This document shows, piece after piece, positions 7,733 to 16,143 of a stretch of 43,148 nt of DNA. This DNA is from Steroidobacteraceae bacterium (GTDB taxonomy: Bacteria; Pseudomonadota; Gammaproteobacteria; Steroidobacterales; Steroidobacteraceae): contig JAFMKA010000009.1 of NCBI GenBank assembly GCA_017853175.1, forward strand, positions 1 through 43,148, written 5' to 3'. How positions within the stretch are numbered: position 1 is the stretch's first letter; each line of letters begins with the position of its first letter. The notes beneath the pieces were generated by a model, which saw only the letters and a program-made list of their open reading frames with translations, had not been told where the DNA came from and did not search any database. A program made the translations under genes and the position numbers.

Positions 7733-8758
7733 ATGCGACAAATTTCGATGAGAGACGCCATCAACGAGGCCTTGCACCTCGAGATGGCGCGAGATCCGCG
7801 GGTGATCGTACTCGGCGAAGATGTCTCGGGTGGCGCGGGCGGCACCTCAGGCCAACGCGACGCCGCAGGCGGCGTTTTCGGTGTCACCAAAGGCTTGCTG
7901 CCGAAGTTCGGTGAAGATCGGGTGATCGATACCCCCATCTCGGAGTCGGCGATCATTGGAGCAGCAAACGGCGCCGCGCTCGCCGGTCTGCGTCCGGTGG
8001 CCGAGCTCATGTTCGCAGACTTTCTGGGCGTGTGCTTCGACCAAGTGTTCAACCAAGCGGCAAAGTTTCGCTACATGTTCGGTGGCAAGACGTCTTGCCC
8101 CATCGTCATTCGAGCGGCCACGGGCGCAGGCATGAACATGGGCGCTCAGCACAGCCAGTCGATGTACGCCATGGTGACCGGCGTGCCGGGTCTCAAAGTG
8201 GTCGTACCGTCGAACGCCTACGATGCCAAAGGCCTCATGCTGACGGCTATCCGTGACGATGACCCGGTGATTTTCTTTGAGCACAAGGCGCTCTACCCGA
8301 GAAAGTCCGCGGTTCCCGAGGGCGACTACACCCTTCCGTTCGGCGAAGCGAACCTCGTCCGCGAAGGCGAACACGTCACGGTGGTTGCGATCGGACGCAT
8401 GGTGTCGTTTGCGGAAAAGGCGCTCGATGCACTGGCTGCCGACGGTATCACCGCCGATCTGCTCGATCCGCGCACGCTCTCGCCGCTCGATGACGAAACC
8501 ATCTACGAGAGTCTCGATAACACCGGGCACCTCGTCATCATCGACGAATCACCACCGCGCTGTTCGGTTGCAGCAGATATTGCCGGTCTCGTGGCGAGCA
8601 ACGCCTTCCATTCACTGAAGGCGCCCATCGTCCAACTGACTCCGCCGCACACGCCCGTACCCTTCGCTCGAGAACTCGAGCGTGCGTACGTTCCGGGACC
8701 GCAAGCCATCGAGGCAGCGATCCGAAAAATGCTCAAAGAATCTCGGGCAGCGAGCTGA
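7733..8758 (+). CDS. Thiamine-diphosphate dehydrogenase E1 beta subunit (acetoin/pyruvate dehydrogenase type)
   Basis: A 341-residue transketolase-like E1 beta subunit. It has the typical N-terminus MRQISMRDAINEALHLEM, the conserved Glu in VIVLGEDVSGG, the DTPISE segment, ATGAGMNMGAQHSQS and the C-terminal domain with DLLDPRTLSPLDDETI. It pairs with the E1 alpha encoded 23 bases upstream to form the alpha2beta2 tetramer, and ends two bases before the E2 gene. No gene for lipoamide dehydrogenase (E3) follows, so the complex would borrow the housekeeping E3. Confidence 0.92.
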   Translation: MRQISMRDAINEALHLEMARDPRVIVLGEDVSGGAGGTSGQRDAAGGVFGVTKGLLPKFGEDRVIDTPISESAIIGAANGAALAGLRPVAELMFADFLGVCFDQVFNQAAKFRYMFGGKTSCPIVIRAATGAGMNMGAQHSQSMYAMVTGVPGLKVVVPSNAYDAKGLMLTAIRDDDPVIFFEHKALYPRKSAVPEGDYTLPFGEANLVREGEHVTVVAIGRMVSFAEKALDALAADGITADLLDPRTLSPLDDETIYESLDNTGHLVIIDESPPRCSVAADIAGLVASNAFHSLKAPIVQLTPPHTPVPFARELERAYVPGPQAIEAAIRKMLKESRAAS

Positions 8759-8760
8759 CC

Positions 8761-9960
8761 ATGTCACGAATCCACGCGATTACGATGCCCAAATGGGGCA
8801 TCGAGATGCAGGAAGGCGCTATCACCTCCTGGCATGTCGATGTCGGTGGGATAGTCTCCCGAGGGGCGCAGCTTCTCGATGTCGAGACGGAGAAAATCGT
8901 CAATACCGTAGAGGCTAGCGTCGAAGGAACGCTGCGCCGAATCATCGGCTCGGTCGGCGACACGCTCCCGGTAGGCGCTCTCGTTGGAATCGTCTGCGAA
9001 GGCGACGTATCTGATGCCGAGATCGATCGTTTCGTTCGCGAATTCAAGGCCGCCGACGCCTCGTTCGAACCGGAGACGAGCGCCGGCGCGTCGTCCAGCG
9101 CAACGGCACCGGCCGCAGAGGCGCCTTCAGCGGCTCCCGCAGCGGAGCGCGAGGATGAAGCTCGAGTCAGCCCGATCGCCAGACGCCTCGCCGAGAAACT
9201 CGGCGTGGACCTCTCGAAGGTGACGGGCACGGGCCGCAACGGTCGTATCTCGAAAGAAGACGTCGAGTCCTATCACGCGAAGCAATCTACGGCTGTCGAG
9301 GCCGTACCCATGAGCGCCATGCGACTCGCGATCGCGCGACGACTCACGGAATCGAAGCAAACGATTCCGCACTACCGTTTGCATGCCGATGTCGATTGCG
9401 CAGCACTCGACACCGCGCGCGGTCAGCACACGGCGGCGGGCCGCAAGATCTCGGTCAACGATCTACTGCTCGTTGCGCTCGCTCGTACGCTCGCCGAGTT
9501 CCCGGACGTCAATGCCTGCCTCGAAAACGACACCATATTGCGGCGGCGCAGCGCGGATATCGCGCTGGCCGTGTCGACCGCAGGCGGGCTCATCACACCG
9601 GTGCTGCGCAGCGCCGAGAGCAAGGATGTCGTCGCCCTCGCCCAAGAAGCTCGCGACCTCGCCGCCAAGGCCCGCGACAACAAGCTGACCCGAGAGGAAA
9701 TCACCGGCGGCAGCTTCACGCTATCCAACCTCGGCATGTTCGGTATCGATGCCTTCGATGCCGTCATCAATCCGCCGCAGGTGGCCATCTTGGCGGTCGG
9801 CAGCATTCGTGATGCCGTCGTACTGCGTGACGGAACGCCGGCGGCGGGCCGACTCATGACTCTCACGCTGTCCTGCGACCATCGCGTCGTCGACGGCGCA
9901 CTCGGAGCACGTTTTCTTTCTGCACTCAAGCAACGTATCGAAGGGGGGAACTTCGCATGA
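8761..9960 (+). CDS. Dihydrolipoamide acyltransferase (E2)
   Basis: A 399-residue E2 with three parts. A single N-terminal lipoyl domain carries the lipoylated Lys45 (ETEKI). An Ala/Pro-rich linker is followed by a peripheral-subunit-binding domain (about 131-170, SPIARRLAEKLGVDL...GRNGRISKEDV). The C-terminal acyltransferase domain has catalytic His374 and Asp378 in DHRVVDGALG. It accepts the acyl group made by the E1 encoded just upstream and transfers it to CoA. The start lies two bases after the E1 beta stop. Its TGA overlaps the ATG of the PQQ dehydrogenase (ATGA), so translation of the two is coupled, an unusual partnership. Confidence 0.93.
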   Translation: MSRIHAITMPKWGIEMQEGAITSWHVDVGGIVSRGAQLLDVETEKIVNTVEASVEGTLRRIIGSVGDTLPVGALVGIVCEGDVSDAEIDRFVREFKAADASFEPETSAGASSSATAPAAEAPSAAPAAEREDEARVSPIARRLAEKLGVDLSKVTGTGRNGRISKEDVESYHAKQSTAVEAVPMSAMRLAIARRLTESKQTIPHYRLHADVDCAALDTARGQHTAAGRKISVNDLLLVALARTLAEFPDVNACLENDTILRRRSADIALAVSTAGGLITPVLRSAESKDVVALAQEARDLAAKARDNKLTREEITGGSFTLSNLGMFGIDAFDAVINPPQVAILAVGSIRDAVVLRDGTPAAGRLMTLTLSCDHRVVDGALGARFLSALKQRIEGGNFA

Positions 9961-11807
9961 CGAAGCCAACGATCGCCATTCTGCTGCTGTCGCTACTCGC
10001 TCTGCCGGCCGGCGCCGCCACGCCCAAGGGCGAGGAAATCTATCAACGCGCCTGCGCCGCCTGCCACGAAGGTGGCGTCAAAAAAGCGCCGCACAAGATG
10101 TTCCTGCAGATGATGCCCGCCGACGGCATTCTCAATGCAATGAATCAAGGGATCATGCAGATGCAGGCGGCCTCGCTCAGCGCGGCAGAACGTCGCACCG
10201 TGGCGGAGTATCTCGCCGGGCACACCGTGGAAGACGCCCTCGCCCGCGCCCAGCCGCAGCTTTGCACGGGCCCCGCCAAAGATTTCGATCTCGGGAAGGG
10301 CGTCAAGAAAGTGGGCTGGGGCGTCAACCGGGAGAACCATCGTCTCATCCCCGCAGACGTCGCCGGCCTCACGGCTGCCGACTTGCCTAAACTCGAATTG
10401 AAGTGGGCATTCGCCTTCCCGAACGCGCAGCGAGTGCGCTCTCAACCCACCGTCGCGCTCGGCGCGGTCTTCATCGGTAGTCAAAACGGAACGGTGTACG
10501 CCCTCGATAAGAAATCGGGCTGCGTGCGTTGGGCCTTCCGCGCGAGCGCCGAAGTGCGCACACCCGTCATCATCGACGCCGGCGACGAAACGTCCAAGGC
10601 TCGACCCATCGCCTACTTCGCCGATTTGATCGCCCGCGTTTACGCGGTCGAAGCCACGACCGGCAAATTGCTTTGGGTGACCAAGGTCGATGAGCATCCG
10701 AACGCCACCGTGACCGGCGCGCCCGTGCTCTATCAGGGTCGCTTGCATGTTCCCGTGTCATCGCTGGAAGTGACCTCGGCGGCTGATCCGGCGTACCCCT
10801 GCTGCAGCTTCCGCGGATCGGTGGTCGCACTCGATCCGAAGAATGGCAAAGAAATTTGGCGCACCTACTCCATCGACGAAACTCCGGTGGAAGTGGCGAA
10901 AACGAAAGTCGGCACACCGATCCTCGCGCCCTCCGGCGCACCGATCTGGAATAGTCCGTCCATCGATACGGCGACGGGCACCTTGTACGTCGGTACCGGT
11001 GAAAACTACTCCTCGCCCGCCAACTATCGCAGCGACGCGTTACTCGCGATCGAACTCAAGACGGGCAAGCTGCTCTGGCATCGTCAAAAAACTGCGAACG
11101 ATGCGTGGAACGTCGCCTGCATGATGCAGGACAACCCGAACTGCCCGGCGGAGAATGGTCCGGACTTCGACTTCGGCGCCGGTACGATCGTCGCACGCAC
11201 GAGCGCCGGAAAACCCATTTTGCTCGCCGGTCAAAAATCGGGCGACGTTTATGCGCTCGATCTCACTGATCGAGGTCGTCCGATTTGGCGTAACAAGGTG
11301 GGCCGTGGCGGCATCCAAGGCGGCGTGCACTTCGGTATGGCCCTCGAGGGTAAAACGTTGTTCGTGCCGATCTCCGATATGTCGAACCCAGAAGCCGAGA
11401 CGAACCTGCACTCGGTCCCGTCGAAAGCGGGTCTTTATGCGGTCGACATCGACACGGGACGCATGCTGTGGTCACAACCGGCCAACGACGTCTGCAACGG
11501 TCGCAAGTATTGCGAGCCGGGCATCTCTGCGGCGATCACAGCGATGCCGGGCGCAGTGCTCGCGGGACACATGGACGGACGTCTTCGTGCTTATGACAGC
11601 GCGACGGGTCGCGTGATTTGGGAATACGACACGACGCGTGAAGTCACCACGGTCGACGGCTCCAAGGCGAGCGGCGGTTCATTCGGCGGCGGCGCAGGCC
11701 CGGTAGTCCAAGACGGTTTGCTCTTCGCAGCATCCGGCTACGGCACGTACTTCCATATGCCGGGCAACGTGTTGCTCGTTTTCGGCTTGCCGAAAGATAA
11801 AGAGTAA
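9957..11807 (+). CDS. Cytochrome c / PQQ-dependent dehydrogenase, polyvinyl-alcohol-dehydrogenase type
   Basis: A 616-residue exported quinohaemoprotein. A Sec signal peptide (about 1-20, ILLLSLLALPAGA) is followed by a small cytochrome c domain with CAACH (C33, C36, H37) and a Met-rich segment that can supply the axial ligand. A PQQ beta-propeller with repeated W/G-rich blades (such as GTVYALDKKSGCVRW) follows from about residue 140. A vicinal Cys pair, C282-C283, may form the disulfide seen near PQQ in quinoprotein alcohol dehydrogenases. Domain order (haem first) and the GWGVNRENHRL segment resemble polyvinyl alcohol dehydrogenase, which oxidises secondary alcohols to ketones in the periplasm. 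It is coupled to the E2 gene by a four-base overlap. No PQQ-synthesis gene is in the window. Confidence 0.88.
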   Translation: MTKPTIAILLLSLLALPAGAATPKGEEIYQRACAACHEGGVKKAPHKMFLQMMPADGILNAMNQGIMQMQAASLSAAERRTVAEYLAGHTVEDALARAQPQLCTGPAKDFDLGKGVKKVGWGVNRENHRLIPADVAGLTAADLPKLELKWAFAFPNAQRVRSQPTVALGAVFIGSQNGTVYALDKKSGCVRWAFRASAEVRTPVIIDAGDETSKARPIAYFADLIARVYAVEATTGKLLWVTKVDEHPNATVTGAPVLYQGRLHVPVSSLEVTSAADPAYPCCSFRGSVVALDPKNGKEIWRTYSIDETPVEVAKTKVGTPILAPSGAPIWNSPSIDTATGTLYVGTGENYSSPANYRSDALLAIELKTGKLLWHRQKTANDAWNVACMMQDNPNCPAENGPDFDFGAGTIVARTSAGKPILLAGQKSGDVYALDLTDRGRPIWRNKVGRGGIQGGVHFGMALEGKTLFVPISDMSNPEAETNLHSVPSKAGLYAVDIDTGRMLWSQPANDVCNGRKYCEPGISAAITAMPGAVLAGHMDGRLRAYDSATGRVIWEYDTTREVTTVDGSKASGGSFGGGAGPVVQDGLLFAASGYGTYFHMPGNVLLVFGLPKDKE

Positions 11808-11826
11808 GAGTTTTTTGGGGGCAACG

Positions 11827-13518
11827 ATGAGCAAGAAAACACCAACCATGGAATGGGAAGGTGGCGAGGATCTCGCCACCCTGCGTATCGCCGTCACGAC
11901 GATGGGCGATTTGCTGCTGACGGCAGCCGATCGTGACCCCAACAAGACCGCGCTGGTTTTCCCGGAGAAAAGCTATACCTACGCCGAGCTCGCGGCTCGC
12001 GCGATCCGTCGTGCACGCAGCCTGCAAGCGCTCGGTGTTCGACCGCGTGATCACGTGGGTATTCTCATGCCGACTTGCCCGGAGTTCGTCGAGCTTTATT
12101 TCGCGATTGCCCTGTGCGGTGCCGTCATCGTGCCGATCAACGCTCGCTATCGATCGGGTGAGATCGGCTACGTCGTCGAAAACGCCGATCTCGTGACGCT
12201 GATCACGACGGACGCCGTGGCCGATCAAGTCAACTTCGTCGAGCGACTCGAGGGCGCGTTGACCGACCTACCCGCCCAGAAAGATCCGATGTCCCTAAAG
12301 CTCTCCGCAGCGCCGAAGTTGCGTAACGTCGTGCTCTACGGTCGCGGAGGCCGCCCCGGCTTCGTATCCGAATCGGACTTCGACGCAGCCGCCGATCGGG
12401 TCGCCGAGATCGAAGTTCACAAGACTCGCCTTCGAACGCGCGTCCGCGACACCGCGCTCATGCTCTATACCTCAGGCACAACCGCAAACCCGAAGGGCTG
12501 CCTGATCACCCACGAAGCGCAGGTCCGCAACTCCATTGCTCTCGGTCGTCACCGCTATCGCCTGACGCGCGAGGACTCGCTCTGGTCGCCACTGCCGATG
12601 TTCCATATCGCAGCCGTGCTACCCATGCTCGCAATCTTCGATGTCGGCGGCACGTATTTGACGATGGGATACTTCGACGCCGGCGTCGCACTCAAGATGC
12701 TCGAAGATCACAAAGTCACGGCGACCTACCCGAGCTTCGTGACGATCATGCAGGGGCTCATCTACCACCCCGATTTTCCGACTCGAAATCTCTCAAGCAT
12801 CCGGCTCATGAACTCCAACTTCGCCGTGCAGCCGCCCGGCGTCTCGGAGCCCATCATGAAGGCGATGCCCGCCGCCATTCAGGTGGGCAGCTTCGGCATG
12901 ACCGAGGCGTCCGGCACGGTTTCGACGGGCTCGCCCGGCGAGCCGGAGTCTCAAAGAATTACGCGCCTAGGTCGCCCCCTGCCAGGACTCGAGGTTCGCG
13001 TGATCGATCCGAACACGGGCCACGACATGCCGACCGGTGAACGCGGAGAGGTTTTGGTCCGCGGATATAGCCTCTTCGAGGGCTACTACCGCGACCCGGT
13101 CAAAAGCGCCGAGGCACTCGACAAGGACGGCTGGTTTCACACCGGCGATATCGGCTCGGTCGATGCGCAAGGCACGATCATGTTCCACGGTCGCTTCAAA
13201 GATATGCTCAAGGTGGGCGGAGAGAACGTCGCCGCAGCCGAGATCGAAGCGCAATTGCAGAAGCACAAAGCCGTCAAGCTCGCGCAGGTCGTCGGTATAC
13301 CGGACGCCAAGTACGCCGAAGTGCCTGCGGCCTTCGTCGAACTTCAACCGGACGCCAAGGCGACCGAGGCTGAGCTCATCGAGTTCTGTAAAAAAGAGGT
13401 CGCCGGGTTCAAGGTGCCTCGACACGTTCGCTTCGTCACTGAGTGGCCGATGTCCTCGAGCAAGATTCAAAAGTTCAAGCTGCGAACCGCGCTCGTCGAA
13501 GAACTCAAACTCGGTTGA
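11827..13518 (+). CDS. AMP-forming acyl-CoA synthetase
   Basis: A 563-residue member of the ANL superfamily that activates a carboxylic acid to its CoA thioester with ATP. Seen are the phosphate-binding loop TSGTTANPKG (215-224), the SFGMTEASG motif, the YYRDPVKSAEAL...GWFHTGDIG hinge region and a C-terminal PMSSSKIQKFKLR with the catalytic-lysine region. The ATG at 11827 is preceded by GGGGG at 11817-11821; the frame itself opens slightly earlier at a TTG. It lies 19 bases after the PQQ dehydrogenase. It probably activates a carboxylated product of the upstream oxidation steps for beta-oxidation. Confidence 0.93.
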   Translation: MSKKTPTMEWEGGEDLATLRIAVTTMGDLLLTAADRDPNKTALVFPEKSYTYAELAARAIRRARSLQALGVRPRDHVGILMPTCPEFVELYFAIALCGAVIVPINARYRSGEIGYVVENADLVTLITTDAVADQVNFVERLEGALTDLPAQKDPMSLKLSAAPKLRNVVLYGRGGRPGFVSESDFDAAADRVAEIEVHKTRLRTRVRDTALMLYTSGTTANPKGCLITHEAQVRNSIALGRHRYRLTREDSLWSPLPMFHIAAVLPMLAIFDVGGTYLTMGYFDAGVALKMLEDHKVTATYPSFVTIMQGLIYHPDFPTRNLSSIRLMNSNFAVQPPGVSEPIMKAMPAAIQVGSFGMTEASGTVSTGSPGEPESQRITRLGRPLPGLEVRVIDPNTGHDMPTGERGEVLVRGYSLFEGYYRDPVKSAEALDKDGWFHTGDIGSVDAQGTIMFHGRFKDMLKVGGENVAAAEIEAQLQKHKAVKLAQVVGIPDAKYAEVPAAFVELQPDAKATEAELIEFCKKEVAGFKVPRHVRFVTEWPMSSSKIQKFKLRTALVEELKLG

Positions 13519-13556
13519 TCACGACCTTCATCCACCACTCCTGAGGAGTACTCAAC

Positions 13557-13856
13557 ATGGCCGTCTTCTTCGCCCTGCTCAAGGTCAAAGCTGGTAAAGA
13601 AAAGGACTTCGAACGCTTACAGCGCGAACTCTCGAAGCTCACTCACGACAACGAACCGGACACCATCGTCTACGACGTCATCCGTCATCGCGAAAAGAAA
13701 GACGTCTACGCGGTGTATGCGCGCTTCAAGGACGAGGCGGCCTTCGAGTACCACCAGAAAACACCGTTCCACGATCGACTCGTCCCGCCGATTTTCGAGT
13801 GCCTCGATGGCGGTGCCGATGGCATGATCCTCGATTTCTACGATCACGTGGGTTGA
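13557..13856 (+). CDS. Antibiotic biosynthesis monooxygenase (ABM) fold protein
   Basis: A 99-residue dimeric alpha+beta-barrel protein of the ABM/YgiN type. The pattern is FFALLKVKAGKEKDFERL, a central DTIVYDVIRH strand and YAVYARFKDEAAFEYHQKTP. Members act as cofactor-free monooxygenases on quinol-like substrates, or as small-molecule sensors and isomerases. A good ribosome site (AGGAG about nine bases before the ATG) suggests strong translation. It sits inside the long operon between the acyl-CoA synthetase and two VOC proteins. A second ABM protein is encoded at 15799 on the other strand. Function in this pathway is not known. Confidence 0.82.
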   Translation: MAVFFALLKVKAGKEKDFERLQRELSKLTHDNEPDTIVYDVIRHREKKDVYAVYARFKDEAAFEYHQKTPFHDRLVPPIFECLDGGADGMILDFYDHVG

Positions 13857-13863
13857 GGCACGA

Positions 13864-14406
13864 GTGCCCATGAATACGCCCGTACTCGGCCCGGTGATTC
13901 AACTGGGTTTCGTCGTGCCGAGTATCGAGGCGGCCGTGACCCACTGGACCTCCATCGGTGTCGGTCCGTTTTTCCTTTTGGAACACATTCAGTTCGGGCG
14001 CTGTCATTTTCGTGGCAAGCCGCTGTCGATCGACATGTCAGTCGCTGTCGGCCAATGGGGCACGGTTCAAGTCGAGCTCATCCAACAGCACTGCGATACG
14101 CCGAGCATCTACACCACGTTCGACGGCTCCTCACGTGGCGGACTGCAGCACATGGGCGTGATGACCGATTCCGTGGCCGACTCGCTGACGCGTCTCGCTG
14201 AACGCGGCGTTTCTCCGGTTCAGGCTGGTGAAACGGCCAACGGTATTCGCTTCGCCTACGTCGACACGGACGAACGTCCGGGTGCCCACCCGGGCGGCAT
14301 GATCGAACTCATCGAGCGTGGTCCGGCGATAGACGGATTTTTTTCTCTCGTACGCAAGGCTGCCGTCGACTGGGACGGTCGTGATCCCTTGCGTAAGCTC
14401 GGGTGA
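13864..14406 (+). CDS. VOC (glyoxalase/bleomycin-resistance fold) protein, copy 1
   Basis: A 180-residue vicinal-oxygen-chelate protein with paired beta-alpha-beta3 modules. Probable metal ligands are the Gln in PVIQLGFVV, the Glu in VQVELIQ, the His in LQHMGVM and the Glu in GGMIELIE. The family includes glyoxalases, extradiol dioxygenases, epimerases and lyases. The GTG at 13864 has a GAGG five bases upstream; an ATG at 13870 is an alternative. The stop overlaps the start of a paralogous VOC gene (GTGA). Both proteins end in a shared motif (WDG followed by DP/HPVR-L), so the pair arose by duplication and may form a heterodimer. Confidence 0.83.
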   Translation: MPMNTPVLGPVIQLGFVVPSIEAAVTHWTSIGVGPFFLLEHIQFGRCHFRGKPLSIDMSVAVGQWGTVQVELIQQHCDTPSIYTTFDGSSRGGLQHMGVMTDSVADSLTRLAERGVSPVQAGETANGIRFAYVDTDERPGAHPGGMIELIERGPAIDGFFSLVRKAAVDWDGRDPLRKLG

Positions 14407-14945
14407 CCGAAAGCGTCGCCACGCCTCACCCGCCGCTGCGCCCCGTGCAGCTGGCCTATCACGTACCCGACTCGCGAGAGGCCGCCGTGCAGTGCGCGCT
14501 GACGCGCGGTTGGGGGCCGTTCTATCTCATGGAACGCATTCCGCTCGAGTTCGCGAGGTATCGCGGAAAAGAAACGCCTTGGGTGCATACCTCGGCCTAT
14601 GGCCAAGCGGGCGACTTGATGATCGAACTCATTTCTCAACCCGACGATGCCCCTTCGGTGCTGCGCGAACGATACACGCGTCACCAGTACGGCCTGCATC
14701 ATGTGGCCTCGTTCGTAGAAAATCTCCCGGCAGCGATCGAGGCCGAACGACAGCGCGGGCATCAGATCGCCCTCGAGGCCCGCACGACGACGGGCGTCGA
14801 TTTCGCGATGATCGACACCGTCGCGGCGCTCGGTCATATGCTGGAGATCTACGAGCCCAATCAAGCACTCAAAGATTTTTACGCATTCGTTCGACGCAAG
14901 GCCGAGGGCTGGGATGGCAGCCATCCCGTTCGAGTCCTACGTTGA
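14403..14945 (+). CDS. VOC (glyoxalase/bleomycin-resistance fold) protein, copy 2
   Basis: A 180-residue paralogue of the preceding VOC protein. Candidate metal ligands are the Gln/His in PVQLAYHV, the Glu in LMIELISQ, the His in GLHHVASF and the Glu in HMLEIYE. It starts with GTG overlapping the upstream stop codon. Equal length, matching ligand spacing and tight coupling suggest the two copies act together. The SDR gene starts 22 bases downstream. An epimerase, lyase or ring-opening role on a pathway intermediate is possible; nothing narrows it. Confidence 0.83.
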   Translation: MTESVATPHPPLRPVQLAYHVPDSREAAVQCALTRGWGPFYLMERIPLEFARYRGKETPWVHTSAYGQAGDLMIELISQPDDAPSVLRERYTRHQYGLHHVASFVENLPAAIEAERQRGHQIALEARTTTGVDFAMIDTVAALGHMLEIYEPNQALKDFYAFVRRKAEGWDGSHPVRVLR

Positions 14946-14967
14946 ACGCCCGATCACGGAGAACGAC

Positions 14968-15768
14968 ATGAGCGTGTTCAAGGACAAAGTGGTAGTCATC
15001 CTCGGTGCGGCAGGCCGCGACAACATGGGCCAGGTCATCGCGCGACGCTTCGCATCAGAGGGCGCCAAAGTCGTGGTGGCCGGTCGCCATGAAGCACCCC
15101 TCACCGAACTCGCTACAGAGATTAGCGGCGACGCCCAAGTCTGCGACATCACGCGCAAGGCCGATGTCGAGGCGCTCGCCGAGGCTGTCTGGCAACGGCA
15201 CGGCCGTGCCCACGTCGCGATCAACTGCACCGGTTGGGGACTGCTCGCGAAACTACTCGACACCACCGAAGAGCAACTCGATCAGGTTTCGGCTCTTCAC
15301 TTCAAGGGCACGTTTTTTTTCATGCAGGCATTCGTCGGTCGAATGTCCCGCAGCGGAGGCGGCTCGGTGATCACGGTGTCCTCAGCCTCGGTCCGGGCCG
15401 TGCTCTACCACCACGCCGCCTACATCGCGACCAAAGCGGCCTCCGAGGCACTCGTGCGATGTTTCGCCAATGAATTCGGTGCAAAGGGGGTCAAAGTGAA
15501 CGCCCTGGCTCCCGGATTCACCGAAACGCCGATGACGGCCAACGAGTCCAAATTACCGGGCCTCCTCGACCTCTTCCGCAAGGAGTATCCGCTAGGACGG
15601 ATCGGGACCTCTCAAGATGTCGCCGAGGCGGCGCTCTGGCTCGCCTCTGAGGCGAGCTTCATCACGGGCGAAACGCTGCAGATCAACGGTGGCCTCACCC
15701 TGCGTCGCAATCCCTCGCCGACCGAGATCAACGCGGTAATCAAAGCGAACGCGCCGCCACGCAGCTGA
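14968..15768 (+). CDS. Short-chain dehydrogenase/reductase (SDR)
   Basis: A 266-residue SDR and the last gene of the long operon. The cofactor loop is stretched and divergent (GAAGRDNMGQ, 13-22, instead of TGxxxGxG), and NNAG is replaced by NCTGWG (86-91). The catalytic residues are intact: Ser138/139, Tyr152 and Lys156 (YIATK). The frame opens at 14914 inside the preceding gene, but the ATG at 14968 with a GGAG about eight bases upstream gives the normal SDR N-terminus. The loop shape recalls SDRs with the enoyl-reductase-like GxxGxxxxG pattern. An NAD(P)-dependent alcohol or ketone step in the same pathway is likely. Confidence 0.9.
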   Translation: MSVFKDKVVVILGAAGRDNMGQVIARRFASEGAKVVVAGRHEAPLTELATEISGDAQVCDITRKADVEALAEAVWQRHGRAHVAINCTGWGLLAKLLDTTEEQLDQVSALHFKGTFFFMQAFVGRMSRSGGGSVITVSSASVRAVLYHHAAYIATKAASEALVRCFANEFGAKGVKVNALAPGFTETPMTANESKLPGLLDLFRKEYPLGRIGTSQDVAEAALWLASEASFITGETLQINGGLTLRRNPSPTEINAVIKANAPPRS

Positions 15769-15798
15769 ACTGCGGGCGGCTCTCGCTCGCGCTGACGA

Positions 15799-16104
15799 TC
15801 AGCCCTTCGGAGCCTCGAACGGATCGAGGTACTCGCGCACGTAAGGCTCGGCGAGACAATCGACGATGCCCGGACCGTGCTCAGCGAGTGCCGGCGAGGT
15901 CATGTGGGCTTCTTCTGCCGCCGCGCTCGCGAACGATTCGATGACGGCGTAACGCCGCGGCTCACGCAGCTTGAAGAATTCGTAGTAAAGCGTATCGGGC
16001 TCGGTCTTACGGACAACCTCGGTGAGCGCTTTGCAACGCTGAACGAACTCCGCCTCACGACCTTCTTTGATGAGCATCCTCGAAACGAACGTGACTTTCG
16101 ACAT
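15799..16104 (-). CDS. Antibiotic biosynthesis monooxygenase (ABM) fold protein
   Basis: A 101-residue ABM/YgiN-type protein (VTFVSRMLIKEGREAEFVQR, then DTLYYEFFKLREPRRYAVIESF). It probably follows the acyl-CoA dehydrogenase gene on the same strand, 39 bases downstream of it. It is related in fold to the protein encoded at 13557 but not closely similar in sequence. The stop lies 30 bases from the stop of the convergent SDR, and no terminator hairpin is evident there. Quinol-monooxygenase-like or small-molecule-binding roles are typical; the substrate is unknown. Confidence 0.82.
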   Translation of the reverse strand: MSKVTFVSRMLIKEGREAEFVQRCKALTEVVRKTEPDTLYYEFFKLREPRRYAVIESFASAAAEEAHMTSPALAEHGPGIVDCLAEPYVREYLDPFEAPKG

Positions 16105-16143
16105 GGTGGTTCTCCCCGAAAAATACTGACAAGAGACGCAAAC

